Made by a program: the position numbers and the translations under genes
The notes under the pieces: model-generated
Seen by the model: the letters and a program-made list of their open reading frames with translations, nothing else
What the model was told of the DNA's origin: nothing
The model's database searches: none
From: Fomitopsis serialis
Lineage: Eukaryota; Basidiomycota; Agaricomycetes; Polyporales; Fomitopsidaceae
Length of the DNA: 25,342 nt
NCBI RefSeq assembly: GCF_022376445.1
Contig: NW_025955479.1
Span: forward strand, 1 to 25,342
Direction of reading: 5' to 3'
Shown: positions 1 through 10,891 of the stretch, in pieces
Layout of the letters: every line of letters begins with the position of its first letter
Position numbering within the stretch: position 1 is the stretch's first letter

Positions 1-1375
1 GGACGCGCAGGGCGGGGATGTCCAGGGGGATCCGTGGCCGAGCTAGTGTCAGAGTAGTATCCCAAGAAGAGCCAGAGTCCAAACCAGTCGCAGAACCAGA
101 GCCCAGGCCAGAGTCCGCAGAGTCAGAGTCCCCACTAGCGAGCACCAGAGCTCTCCAGCGCAGGGTGTCCTGGATGCTGAACCCCAGCGTGGTATGCACG
201 AGCTTCCACCACGTCAGCCGCACGTTCTCCGCGCCGTTTTCCCGGAAGAGGCCGTCGCCGAGGCGGACGTGCGCGCCGATACTGTCCGCCCAGAGCGGAG
301 CGCACGTCCTCCGCGAGCGCGGCCAGGAGCGGGTTCGTCAGCGCCATCTTCTCGCGGACGCGCGCGCGGAGCTGGTAGCGCGCCGCGTCGCGTAGGTGCA
401 GGCGCGAGGAGCCCATCAAAGTGCCGAGGAAGACGAGCCGTTCCGGGCGCAAGGCGAGCGTCGAGATCTGAACGGACTCGAGGTACTTGCGTGAGAGGGC
501 GATGGCGCTGGAGCTGGGGCTTGGGCTGAAGTCGAGGAAGCTGTAGTGGTTCCGGGCGGTGTCCTTGAGGAAAATGTATCGTTGCGTGAGATGTTGAACC
601 GCTCCTCGAGCCAAGTATCAGTGAGGTTCCAGCAAGGCAAGAGGCGCTGCTCCTGCTTGATCTCAGACAGGTCGACGAGCCACTCCGGGCACGTATGTAA
701 AGTCGTAGTAGTCCATGCACTCCGGCGGGATTTCCTGGCTCCCGTCCAGACGGAGGCCCTTGCAGTGCTCAAGATCTGCCTTCGTGGAGTTTGCGAGAAC
801 GTCGCGCAGCTGGTCAAAAGGGAGGTAGTACACGGGCTTCGTGCCGAGACGGACAGGGGGGACAAGCAGAGTACGATTGAGCAGACGGGACAGCACAAGA
901 GCATTTCGAACGCGATACGCTGGTTATGGAAGCCACTATGGGGTAGATACGCGAGATACTTGTCCGCAGAGCTCGACGAAAGCACAGACGAAAGCGAAGA
1001 CGACAGCGAGTCCGAATCCGAGTCCAAGCCAAGATCAAAATGGACGGCTTGCGTAGGCGGAGGCACATGCGGAAGCGCGTCAGATGCGTTGCCTAGAGCG
1101 GAGAGGGTCGCGAGGTCCCACCTAGTGGTGAACAGGTAGTAGGCCGCACCGAAGCAAGAGACCGTCGCCGAGACCAGGAAGATGACCAGCACGGCCATCT
1201 GTCTCTGGTACGCGGAGCGGGAGTTGTCCGACCCCCGCGACTGCAATTGGAGTGGCTGTATGCGCGTCTTGGACATGGTGCGTATGCGCGGCGCGCGAAG
1301 CCTGTAGGCACCCTTCTCGAGCGAGACCGACGGTGACGATTGAGCAAGGCGTGCACTGGTATTGCTATATGACAT
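1..1375 (-). CDS. O-fucosyltransferase-like type II membrane protein, 3' partial, frameshifted as sequenced
   Basis: The product reads as a basidiomycete GDP-fucose protein O-fucosyltransferase-like glycosyltransferase, expected in the Golgi or ER lumen. The start at 1375 gives a basic cytosolic tail, one membrane anchor (MAVLVIFLVSATVSCFGAAYYLF is the segment, about residues 59-80), a Ser/Asp-rich stem, then a conserved catalytic-like region containing YLAYLPHSGFHNQRIAFE, NRTLLVPPVRLG, YYLPFDQLRD, EWLVDLSEIK, IGAHVRLGDG and a WWKLVH segment. A second ATG lies 33 codons in. The frame must change four times, near 901-909, 683-690, 571-575 and 281-290. The first and third look like loss of one A or T from a short homopolymer (minus strand), and the second and fourth restore the original frame. 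No other stops interrupt the conserved frames, so sequencing indels or very recent inactivation are both possible. The gene runs off the left edge. The family name is from memory of conserved motifs, so the exact substrate is unknown. Confidence 0.7.
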
Positions 1376-1935
1376 CGCTGTAGAGTACGAGATAAATAGG
1401 ACTGTCGGTCGCGTAACATCCGGGCCCAAAACGTTCGCCCACTCACCGCGGCTCGTTAATAATATAGTGAAGCGGTCAGCTGACTCGGAGGGCTTGAGGT
1501 TGTTCCCCCGCAACGATAGAGCAACACAGTCTCTCACAGGATATGAAGACGATGTTGAAGAAGAAAAAGAGCCGGCAGAGGGCCGTCAGTCTGAGTGGGT
1601 ACGCAGCCGTGGTGGTCAGTCTGAGAATGCACCGGCGGTCGCTCGGTGGGGCCTGGAATCAACGAAGTCACATGACTCACTGGCCAGCGCGTCGCGACGC
1701 GTCCTTCCCGCGAGCTTCGAAGCCCGTCTGATGTCTCGTCCGGTGTGCAAGTCTATATGTATATGAGACGGAAATCTACTCCTCGTCAGAAGCAAGAATA
1801 TAAGTCATAGTCCATGAAAGATGGAGCAACGGCGCGCCCGGTATCGACAACAACTAAAACGAACAAGTATTCTATCATGTACGCGTGCAGAGCAAACCCC
1901 CGTCTAGATCTCATTCTCTGATATAACCTAGGCGC
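1376..1935. other. Intergenic region between two minus-strand genes
   Basis: This 560-bp gap separates the end of the squalene epoxidase gene from the start of the glycosyltransferase-like gene. It should hold the ERG1 3'UTR and the promoter of the downstream gene. Short open frames on the plus strand have no recognisable content. I see no repeat or RNA gene. Confidence 0.5.
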
Positions 1936-3730
1936 TCACCACCATCGAATCTCCGTCCACACAAGCGGCAAAAATACTATACACGCCGTCCAGAACTGTA
2001 CGAAGCATAAGTGGTCAGCCACCAGTCGATAAAACACTGAGCAGACGGCTACTCACCACGCGGATGCACTTGACGAATAACATGGGATACTCCTCGAAGC
2101 CCGGTTTGACGTAGACCGCCTTTTCGTCGACGACGATCCGCCGTGGATGCGTGAACATCGCCCAGATAGCGTACAGCGCGACGGCGAAGAAGTGGCGCGC
2201 GAGCATGAGCGTCGATTGCTCGATGCTAGAAACGTGCCGTCAGTATACAACTGTGAGATGCGCGGGCGGGAACGTACCCGGCAAGGAGAGATACGGGGTC
2301 GCGGACGCAGTCACCGCCAAGCTCGAAGTACTTGAAGCAACCCATCCGCAGAACCTCCAAGGCCTCGTCTGCACGACGTCTCAGCTCAACGCGTAACTCC
2401 AATACATCGGCAAGGACACGCACCATCAGCCCCAAACAGGTCATACAGCGCTACGCTCAGAATGTTGATAGTTGACGCGAATTGCTTTCGCCGCCAGTGC
2501 CACCGGTGCAGAACATGCGAGATCTCTCTCCAGTCGCCAAGGTCATTGACCTCGCGCAGGAGGTCCTGTAGGACGACGACATCGTTGAACGCGACGGTCA
2601 TGCCGCCGCCCGTAAGCGGATGCCGCATGTTCCACGAATCGCCCACGAGGAACACGCCCTCCTTCGTGCGCTGGCCCTGCTCGGCCGGCGCGAGGAATGT
2701 GTTGGGCATGCGCCGGATTCGGTCTTTTGAGAGCGCAGTGGAGACGGGATCTTGGAGCGTCGTGGGCAGTTGTGGTACAATCTCGTCTAGGATTACTTGC
2801 TGCAGAAGGCGTTAGGAGGATGTCTAGTGACAGCTCAGTCCACATCGTCAGAGTCAGCTGCGTCCAGCGTTATCCCATATCAAACCCACTGGACTCCGCC
2901 TGTGTGTCTGAAAGGCGCGGACCCGACGATATGGACTTAGCTGGAAGGATGCGTGAACTCACTTTGATATCAGGGGGGAGAGGGGTCTTGAGGTCGACGA
3001 GCATCCGTGTGTCGTGCCCCGCGATCTGGTAGAGAAGAACAGGCCCATGGCCCTTCACCAGCACGACCGTTCCGTGCTTCGGTATGGGGAGCTCCGCATC
3101 CTCCAACACAATGCCGACGAAATGGCTCTTCGTGACGGGCTTCATGCCTGCGCCGTCCAAAACCGCATTCCGGAAGTTCGAGAAGCAGCCGTCCGCGACG
3201 ATAGTGAGGTCGGCCAGAAACGTCTCCTTGTGTGCAGCCTGCTCGGCGCCCTCAACCCTCCGCGTCGCGCGCACGCCCAGCACGCGCCCGGTCGTCGGAC
3301 ACTCGACCAGCTCCGACGCCGTCGCCTCGACCGTCTCCACGCCCAACGCCGCCTGCGCCTTCTTGCGGAGCGACTGGATGAAGCGGCCGTGGTGGAAGCT
3401 GCGGCCCTCGTAGCCGTCCGGGTAGGGGATGTGCACGGGCTTGCCGTCGAGCACGACACAGTAGCCACGCACCGGGATAGCGTCGATGCCCTCGAGACAG
3501 GCGGCCATGCCGAGCCTGCGCAGCGCCTCGACGCCGCCCGGCTGGAGGAGCTCGCCGACGATGCGGTCCGGCTCCGCGAGCGAGCGTTCGAGGAGGCATA
3601 TCCGGAGGGGCGCGGGACGCTTGAGGGTGGAGAGGGCCTGGGCGAGCGCGCAGCCTGCGATGCCGGCGCCGACGATGACCACGTCGTAGTGGTTGGAGGA
3701 CATGCTGGACGACGAGCTTGCGAACTCCAT
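1936..3730 (-). CDS. ERG1: Squalene epoxidase (squalene monooxygenase)
   Basis: The enzyme is an FAD-dependent monooxygenase of the ER or lipid droplet that converts squalene to 2,3-oxidosqualene in ergosterol synthesis, and is the known target of allylamines such as terbinafine. The model has five exons: 3730-2963, 2799-2424, 2368-2278, 2225-2057 and 1995-1936. All four introns have GT-AG ends and the phases match, giving 487 residues, normal for fungal Erg1. Visible motifs are the Rossmann GAGIAG (residues 21-26), VGELLQPGG (58-66), the VADGCFSNFR segment (178-187) and the FAD-contacting GDSWNMRHPLTGGGM (309-323). Two hydrophobic stretches near the C-terminus (about 420-436 and 469-481) fit membrane association. 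The ATG at 3730 was chosen because it lies 20 codons before the FAD motif; another in-frame ATG 9 codons later and one 24 codons upstream are alternatives. Intron 1 is 163 bp, unlike the other three (55, 52 and 61 bp). No frameshift is seen. Confidence 0.95.
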
Positions 3731-5301
3731 GGCACGCCGGCAGCTTATGAGCGGGCAAGGAGAGTAGTCGAGAGCCGGCAGGGCGCGGGCTGGAGCGTTC
3801 AAGACAGTTCAAGTCAGACGGGCTTTTTCGTTGTCGGCCCACTTTGCAGCCACCACTAAAGCTCGTGATATCGCTATGCACCATGTTGGGAAGGTCTCGC
3901 ACGACTTATGGCCGCCAGACGTCCAGCCATTGGCGAGACGAGATTATGCTTGACTCTGCAGGACACATAAATGGAGGTAGAAGGGGGTTAGACACGGCCT
4001 CGGTGCAGTGATCGCGAGATGTGATGCATAACACGGGAGACGCCAATCGACGCGCAGCGAGAAATACTTAAAAAGGTGCATCGCTCTCGATTGAATATTA
4101 CCCATTGCCCACTGGCAGTGGGAAGGGAGAAGCATGAAATTCGTAACTGTCGAGGAGGAAAAGAAAGAGGAGGAGGGTATTCGTTCGAAAGCAGCGCCTT
4201 AAGCACTGGTTGTTTCAATAGCAGTGCTTCAGACATTGAATTTGAAAATGGATCAACGTTGAAAATGAGTCTACGATAACACCCAACGATGGACTTTTCT
4301 TTATTGAAACTGAGTGTTTGACTACATGATTGTAATGGTTTCAACACCACTTTGTGGTGCGTACGAGCATTCGATCTCACTGTTCGTAACACGCAAATCC
4401 GATGTCGTGGTTCGTGAATGCCTACACCTCATGTAACAAATATATCGATCCATAGACATGTCTATGATTGTTCCAGCCGACACCTACCTTTTCTTGTCGT
4501 GCTCTGGAATCCTTCCAGCTACATAACCCCTGTTACAGACCGAAGAAGCCGGCAAGTGAGCATTTCACCCTGTCTCCCTCGTCCCAGCCAGGCCTCCCAC
4601 CAACCAATGCACCACCTGCTCCTGCTCACCTGCACTGCACTCAACCAATCGACAAATGAACGCCGCGTTAAGACTCGATACAGTGAAGTTAAATAAATAT
4701 CTTCCCTCCGTGGCATCAGAGCACTCCGACCATGCCAATCACATAAGCCCGACAACCTTCCCACGGGATGGGCACATGCACCTTTTCGCGTACGCAACGC
4801 GCGCGCGAACCGGCCGGTATCCCTTGCGCAAGCCTTGTCAGGCATCTTTCCTGGCGAATACAGACAGCGAATCACAGTACGTTCAATCGTTACTCACCAA
4901 CATTATTACAAGGCTCGTTCTACCCCGTGTCAGTCGGGTTTATGCATCGGGCACCATCCTAATGGTCAAATTACGATGTTGGTTTCCGGCGCGTGACCTA
5001 CCAAGAAGTGAGTGACTATATGCGTGGGCTAAATTACCTATGTGTGCCGTCCAGGTGTAAGTCGCGCGAGTCAAAGGGGACGCAAAAGGTCACATAAGAT
5101 ATAGCGAAGAACATGAACTGTAGTCTGTAGCTTACCGGACGTTGTGACAGCGAGCTTAGATGTCGACCTGGTCGCAGAATCACAGCAGGATAAAGCCCGC
5201 CGTGTACTAGAGCAAGCCTAAAGGTGCGTCAAAAATGCCGCCGCCACTACGACGGTGTCAGCGAGAGGGAATGGGAGAGAAGATTGAATAAAGTCGTGCG
5301 C
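3731..5301. other. Gene-free region upstream of ERG1
   Basis: About 1.6 kb lies between the ERG1 start and the hAT element. It must contain the ERG1 promoter in its first few hundred bases, but I recognise no specific operator. Open frames here are short and lack family features or plausible splicing. A small perfect hairpin (CACCA-CTTTG-TGGTG) occurs near 4351-4365, and an imperfect AGCACT/AGTGCT hairpin near 4202-4228; neither has an evident role. Confidence 0.5.
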
Positions 5302-5309
5302 GGCGTGAA
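5302..5309. repeat. Left target-site duplication of the hAT element
   Basis: GGCGTGAA directly precedes the left terminal inverted repeat and is repeated exactly after the right end. Confidence 0.88.
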
Positions 5310-6351
5310 TAGTGCTGATGGCAAATGGGAATGGACCCAATTGCCGGCAAATGGCGCTTGGGAATGGGTTTTCGGGGGGTGGCGCGCGCTGGCGATTGTG
5401 GCGCAACTGGCAAATGGGCTTTTTGATGCGTTTTTGGCGTTTTGTGCTCAATTTCGAGCTTGTGCCGCTGCTTGTAGGTCCCCGAGGATGTTTAGCACTG
5501 CAGGGTACAAGCAGGACACTGGGAGAATGACATGCAGCCTATAGGATGTGAGTAGGCCTCGACGAGACAGCAGGTAGTGGCTGGCGGCCATCCGCCGGGG
5601 CAGCAAATCGGGTCTCGGGTCTCGACGACTCGGAGTGCATTTGCATTCAAGTTAATGACCAGGCTTGCCTGGAACTTCGTGTAATTGCAGTCTGACGGAT
5701 GGTTGCACACGTTGCCGTGCATGTTGGTGGCTCGGTGCTGAAATGTTGACTCAATGGCATACAATTGCACACACTGCAGCTCGAGCTGAGACTGTCAAGG
5801 CGGGCTAGATGTAGCGAACACGGCGACACACCGCTTCCGCACTGGCGAACCGGTCTTTTAGGTCTGCTACGGAGACTACTCGCGAACAGCAATTCTTCGC
5901 TGGCCACCTATGTCGGTCATTCTGGAACCATTGAAGGCCGCAAGTGTAGCGATACTCCCGGGTTAAGTTAACGTTAGCCCCCGTGAGGCTCATCGTCAAT
6001 GTCCGCGTCAGTTAATGGCGAGCACCAGGTTAAATACCGCACTTCCGATTGCCAAATGCGGTAATAGTGTAGCTGATTCTGCCCCTCAGAGAGTCGGACC
6101 AGGAATGGGCAGGCCGATGACACCCCCGTACTCATCTTCACAGACACTTTTCAAGTACCTCTTACCAACACTGAACCTCGACGGCTTGGTTTTGACTCAA
6201 CCACACCGGTCCAGTCGCCATAAAATGCATAAGCGCCTGGCGATTCGCCAGGTTGCGCCACCCTCCCCTCTGCCACTTGCCAATCGCCAACCAATCGCCA
6301 CCCCTGGCGCGTGCCAGGTGGCAAGCTGGCGCTGATTTGCCAACAACACTA
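5310..6351. mobile_element. Non-autonomous hAT-type DNA transposon with 8-bp target duplication
   Basis: The element is 1,042 bp. Its left end TAGTGCTGATGGCAAAT and the reverse complement of its right end TAGTGTTGTTGGCAAAT match at 15 of 17 positions. It is flanked directly on both sides by the same 8 bases, GGCGTGAA, at 5302-5309 and 6352-6359. An 8-bp duplication and ends starting TAGTG are what is known for the hAT superfamily. Both subterminal regions (about 5320-5420 and 6225-6345) carry clustered variants of TGGCAAATGG, TGGCGATT and GGCGCAA in both orientations, as expected for transposase-binding subterminal repeats. I see no transposase motif in the interior, so it would need a partner element for mobility. 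Target-site and end structure are read directly from the sequence. Confidence 0.88.
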
Positions 6352-6359
6352 GGCGTGAA
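6352..6359. repeat. Right target-site duplication of the hAT element
   Basis: GGCGTGAA directly follows the right terminal inverted repeat and is identical to the left copy. Confidence 0.88.
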
Positions 6360-9300
6360 CGACTTCAACGACTTCGGAGCGACGCGCGTCGGACTTCCAA
6401 GATTGGAGTCGCGTCGGTCACGCTTCATCACGTGCAAAGCAAGTCAAGTGGAAGCGCTTGCGTCCCAAAGCGGAACTTACTATTGAAAATACATACTGTA
6501 AAGTCTGTAAGTATTTCAGAGGCCGTCACTGTAACATGGAGGATGTAAATATGCAAGCAATCGAATCACATTTAGCACACGAGCTACTTAGTACGAGGCG
6601 CAGAGTTTGAGCATTCGGACATGAAGCTATTCGCCACCCTGAGGCTTGCACACGCGCTCGCCCCTCAAGCACTCACGCACACGGCCGGATCCAATGAACT
6701 TCAACGTCATGGAACTTGCGCATATCACCCCCTTGGTAAGCCTTGGTCAAAGCCTTGGCACTCGAGGTTATGCACATGCTGTGACGAGGGATGCGGACGC
6801 AGAAGCGGCTCTTCCCGGAGTCTGAAGCCAGCGTGTGGCAGGAGAACGCATACTACTTACCAAGGTCCTTTCGCCGCCGCTCCCTATCGGACCTCCGCAA
6901 TACCCTCTATCATAGCCGGTCGAACAGTCAGTGCGTGAGTACCGGCATCAGATATGTGCGGTTCAACTTACGGGATATGATGATGCATATTGGAGAAGGT
7001 AGAGGTCGACCGACGGCCGGCGCCTCAGTGATTCGCTGCATTCTCCGACCCAGCGAAACCTAGTCCGCGAAGAAGACACGAACCATCGTGCCCCTCAATA
7101 GAAAGCAACCATGAACGCGTAGAGCCTCGCAGAAGAAGCAATGGAAGCCTTACAGATGAATCCATGAAGCTCCGTAGCGATTGCAAATACACGTAGAGAC
7201 TTGCAATGAAGATGCACATGCTTAAATGAACCTGGGAATCACCACTGTGGGAGAGAGGAAGAGCAGATGGCGTCCGCTGCTGTGCCGACGAGTTGGGGAT
7301 CCCGGCCATGCCTGACATTCCCTGTCAAAGGCTGTCAGAGGCCACGTTAGCTGGCAGCGCCCAGTTCACCATCCTGCTCCAATCCACTTCCTGACCTGAC
7401 GCCCAAGCGGAGGACGGTGGGCATCGCGCCCCCGACTCCCGGGGTCATAATGCGTTCGAAGGCAGAAGGCTCCGCGCGCGAGCTCTCCGCAGGAGCACAT
7501 GTGAATGTGGTACTGCACTCGTAGAGTCGTTCGTGATACGCGAGTGCACGACTTCTTCACCATTCCCAGTGGACGCCCGGCCAAGCCAAATGCGCACTGT
7601 GTCGAATGAAGTTCAAATACAAATTCCATAGCTCCGTACCACGGAGACGCGACCACATGATGCTATCGCTCATGTAACGGGGCAGAAGATGATTTCCCAG
7701 GTTCGAAATGAGAGAGGTATAACGTACACTTTCGTCCTTCGAACTGTAGTGATGCATGACTTGCGCGAATTGTGATAGCGCTGCCGCAAGACGTGGGCGG
7801 AGCAATATCAGCGCACGGGATTTGCATGGACAATAGGCCTACTTAGGGTACGCACATTCCACCTTTGGGTTCTCCGCGGGAGGAAGCAAGGTACTCCGCG
7901 GGGGGAGTAAAATACTACGCGGGGGGAATAAAACACTACGCGAGCTATTGCGCAGATACAGTAGCGCGTCATTATGCACTGGCGGGGAGGTAAACTCGTG
8001 AGTCAGGGTCTTCCATCGTTGCACCGTGAGCCGCAACGAGTGGGCGATCGCCCGCTTCTGCGCCCACGCTCGAATTGATTAAGTTGCGTTCGGTCTACTC
8101 GAGCCATGCATGGTATACATCCGAGGATCGCTCCGCATGGAACATCACTTGCAGCAGCAGACCGCCATGCTGGGCGGCTGCAGGGGCGGGAGAAACGAAG
8201 TGACCGCTTGAGACGTCAGCAACATATTGGCGAATCTAGGCACAACCACGCACCGAGATGGCGGGAAAAGTTGGCTCAGCGCATATGGGACGCTGACACC
8301 GCTTAACGGGCCTAAGACTGAGCTGAAGCTGGACCATTTCCAAGCGGACGCAGCGCGCTCAACATTTGTCTCAGATATCAGATGATCTTCTGTGCGACAC
8401 GCCTGGTGTCCGACCCTCATTGGGAATGCAGCCGCCTCGCAAATGACCCGTGGATTGCGCGCTCATGCGCGTCTTTGTCCTGCAGTGCGCAGCAGCATGA
8501 GTTCACAAGGCGTTCTGCCGCGTGAGAGCGCAATATCTGGGGAGATGTAGTTTCTGATTAGGTTCCGGGAGAAAGGGAATGAAAGGAGTGAGTACTCACT
8601 CTCGTACAGCTGAAGTCATCATGGCCGCAGAACCGCACATCGGTCGCGTCATACAAACCGAGACCACATAATGAACGGTGTGGACTGTCGACTTACTCTA
8701 TTGCGCGATGGCTATGTGGGGAGTTCAAGGACCAAAGTTCCGGCTAAGTACGATGCTCACCTACATACTAGTAATGCTCGCCGCTAATATATCTTGTTGG
8801 ATCTGTAACCCGAAAAGTAGGTTCTCTGATTCTCACTTGCATAGTTCGGGTTACCCTGAATTGACAATCGACAGATGAGCATTTCGTGACGAACGGTGAG
8901 GAGGAGGAGTTCAGTTGAATCAGTTCTTGTTGAAGTTGTTCACGTTCAAACGTAGAAGGTCACGTGCTAAGGGCTTCCCCACGCTGCAAGATGGCCGCGC
9001 CACAGCGTGGCGGAGAGTCGCTGGAGGAGTGCAGTATGCAGCTCTCTGCGGACGACCATCGCGTTCTAGTCTAGTTCTGCTGGGTTTCGGGACGTCGGGC
9101 ACTCTATGGACGCCCAGCCAATGAAGCTGCGCCCACTGAACAGACGCGAAGACTCGAACGAAACGTCGTCAGCGACCAGCCTGAGCACAACCCGCCGCTG
9201 AGCGTGCGGCAAGTTCTCCGTAAGTCTGCGGGCATACAAATGAATTGAATGTTGAGGATCCTGTGAAGTAGAACTCGCGCGATCCATTGGATTCACTGCA

Positions 9301-9587
9301 TCGGTCTCTGGCATCGGGGAGGAGTCCTAGTCCACTTGTTTGGTCACTGGGTTCATATCCTCTTCCGAGTCTGAGCTGCATTAGCGAGTGCGTCACGCCA
9401 GGCAGATACCTACTGCATTGAACTGATTGAACTGATTGACAATGCAGAACGTCAGCGATCCTCTAACCACTGGGCTTCACAAGATCTCTCCAGGGGCTAC
9501 AGTTGGTCAAACAACTCGTCTCGCCTTCCAGCCTCTTTCTCCGCCCACATCGGCTCCTCCTTCGTTCCATACCAAAGCGGTCCACCC
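6360..9587. other. Gene-free region between the hAT element and the Eos1-like gene
   Basis: These 3.2 kb hold no open frame that I can link to a protein family, and no series of exons with conserved motifs. Small features only: an imperfect hairpin at about 6486-6515, three CCTTGG-centred repeats near 6730-6760, the minisatellite at 7870-7944, and a short TGAACTGAT tandem near 9419-9438. The last few hundred bases should include the promoter of the gene starting at 9588, where the sequence becomes pyrimidine-rich (about 9530-9580), a common feature of fungal 5' leaders. Confidence 0.45.
7870..7944. repeat. Minisatellite, about 3.5 copies of a 21-22 bp unit
   Basis: Successive units begin TTCTCCGCGGGAGG, TACTCCGCGGGGGG, TACTACGCGGGGGG and CACTACGCGAG, each separated by an A/G-rich tail such as AGTAAAA or AATAAAA. 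The 21-bp spacing keeps a minus-strand frame open as a seven-residue repeat (SILLPPR-like), but the surrounding frame is only 65 codons and has no other support as a gene. Confidence 0.75.
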
Positions 9588-10891
9588 ATGAGCGAGCCGG
9601 ATACTGACAGTAGCCCGCCTCCGTACTCTCCCACGCCTCCTAGTTCAGTTACCCTCGCCCAACTACAACGCACAACCTCGACTCCGCAAATCCACCAGCA
9701 TCCGAGTCGTCAAGTCCAGTATCGCTCACACCCGTCCTCTTCTGTTGCTCTCACTCCTCAACCCCTATCGTCCACCCTTTCCTCGCGTCCGCAAACCAAC
9801 GTGTCTGGCGATGAAGCTGACGAGACATCAGCTTCAGAGGACGGCATGATATATGCCATCCCATCCAGCCTCGCAGCAAGCTTACGCTCGCGTCTGCTGG
9901 GGCGTCAAGACCCGGGACAGGACAGCGAGCAGCTCAGACCTATCACTACGGCTTCTGGAGTTGCTGGAACGACGGAGACGGAGACGGAGAGCGATTCTGT
10001 GAGTTTACTTCCAAGCTATCTGTGCACACTGAGCATTCATTCCACTTGTTGACCAGCCGCGCAACCTCCCAACCGCCCGAATCACACGTCCGGCCCTCCC
10101 AGCCTCCGCGCCTTTTGCGTGTCCCCCTGGGTCTTCGCGTCTCTGTTCGTCTTTTCTCGCCTGCTATCTATAGTTCCCGCTGTTTTCGGGACCATATGGA
10201 ACATTTACCACATTAGATGGCCTCCTCCGAGCGATCTGGGTCCCAGCGCTCTTAGCTGGCGTGTCGATTACTTCATAAGCGTGTTATGGGTAAGTCTGAT
10301 TGCGCTCTCCGAGATGTTCTGTATTCATGCTCGATGACTGGAGACCAGGCTATCCTCACCGGTTGGCAATGTCTACAACTAACGACGGGAGTGCTCAAGC
10401 GGTGGAGGGTCTACTACTCTCCCTTCGCAACCCTCATTCGCCTCTTCGCCCTGCAAGGTACGTCTCGCGTACCTTTCGTCGTGGCGCTGCTCAACCTCTC
10501 GTGTTGCGTAGCGATCTGCTGGCCTGCCACTCACCTCACCCTAAAACTGCTCAACCACGGACAGCGCCCGGCCCTCTGCTGGGCAGTCATCGGCACGACA
10601 ACGTGCTATAGCCGGAGCATTCAGCTATGGGTGACGTCGAACATAGGCCCTGCTCCTGCCCCTCCTCCACGCCCCTCCCAGCCACCTTCGCCGTCGCCGC
10701 TCCGACGATCTCTTGTCGCCAGCGCGAGCGGCATGCGAGAAGAGTGGATCAAGTTGCGTCGGCGGCGCTGGGACTGGAACGAGGTCATCAGAAAATGCGT
10801 GCTGCCGGCCGGTGTTATTTATTTCGTGATGGCCTGGGCTGACATGCTGAGGAGGGAGTGGGAACTCTCGGTGTGCGCTCTCGATGGTTAA
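9588..10891 (+). CDS. Multi-pass membrane protein, Eos1 / N-glycosylation-protein family (probable)
   Basis: Known family members (yeast Eos1) are ER membrane proteins linked to N-glycosylation and oxidative-stress tolerance; the biochemical role is unclear. The model has exons 9588-9998 (or 10002), 10057-10289, 10349-10457 and 10512-10891, about 378 residues. The N-terminal 137 residues are Pro/Ser-rich and disordered, ending in a short MIYAIPSSLAASLRSRLLG stretch. Then come several hydrophobic segments: SPWVFASLFVFSRLLSIV, the VDYFISVLWAILTGWQC region, AICWPATHLTLKLL, ALCWAVIGTTTCYSRSIQLW and VLPAGVIYFVMAWADMLRRE. Introns 2 (59 bp) and 3 (54 bp) fit perfectly. At intron 1 the excellent donor GTGAGT at 9999 does not match the phase of exon 2; a weak donor at 10003 (GTTTAC) or a one-base error would repair it. 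Intron 3 has a length divisible by three and no stop, so its retention would stay in frame. Gene reality is near certain; the family name is from memory. Confidence 0.72.

Noticed and set aside
3014..3859. A 281-codon plus-strand frame opposite ERG1.
   Set aside because: It is the antisense shadow of the conserved ERG1 exon 1 and has no features of its own.
5224..5544. A 106-codon frame across the left end of the hAT element.
   Set aside because: It spans the target duplication and the subterminal repeats, so it is a chance frame through repetitive DNA and not a transposase.
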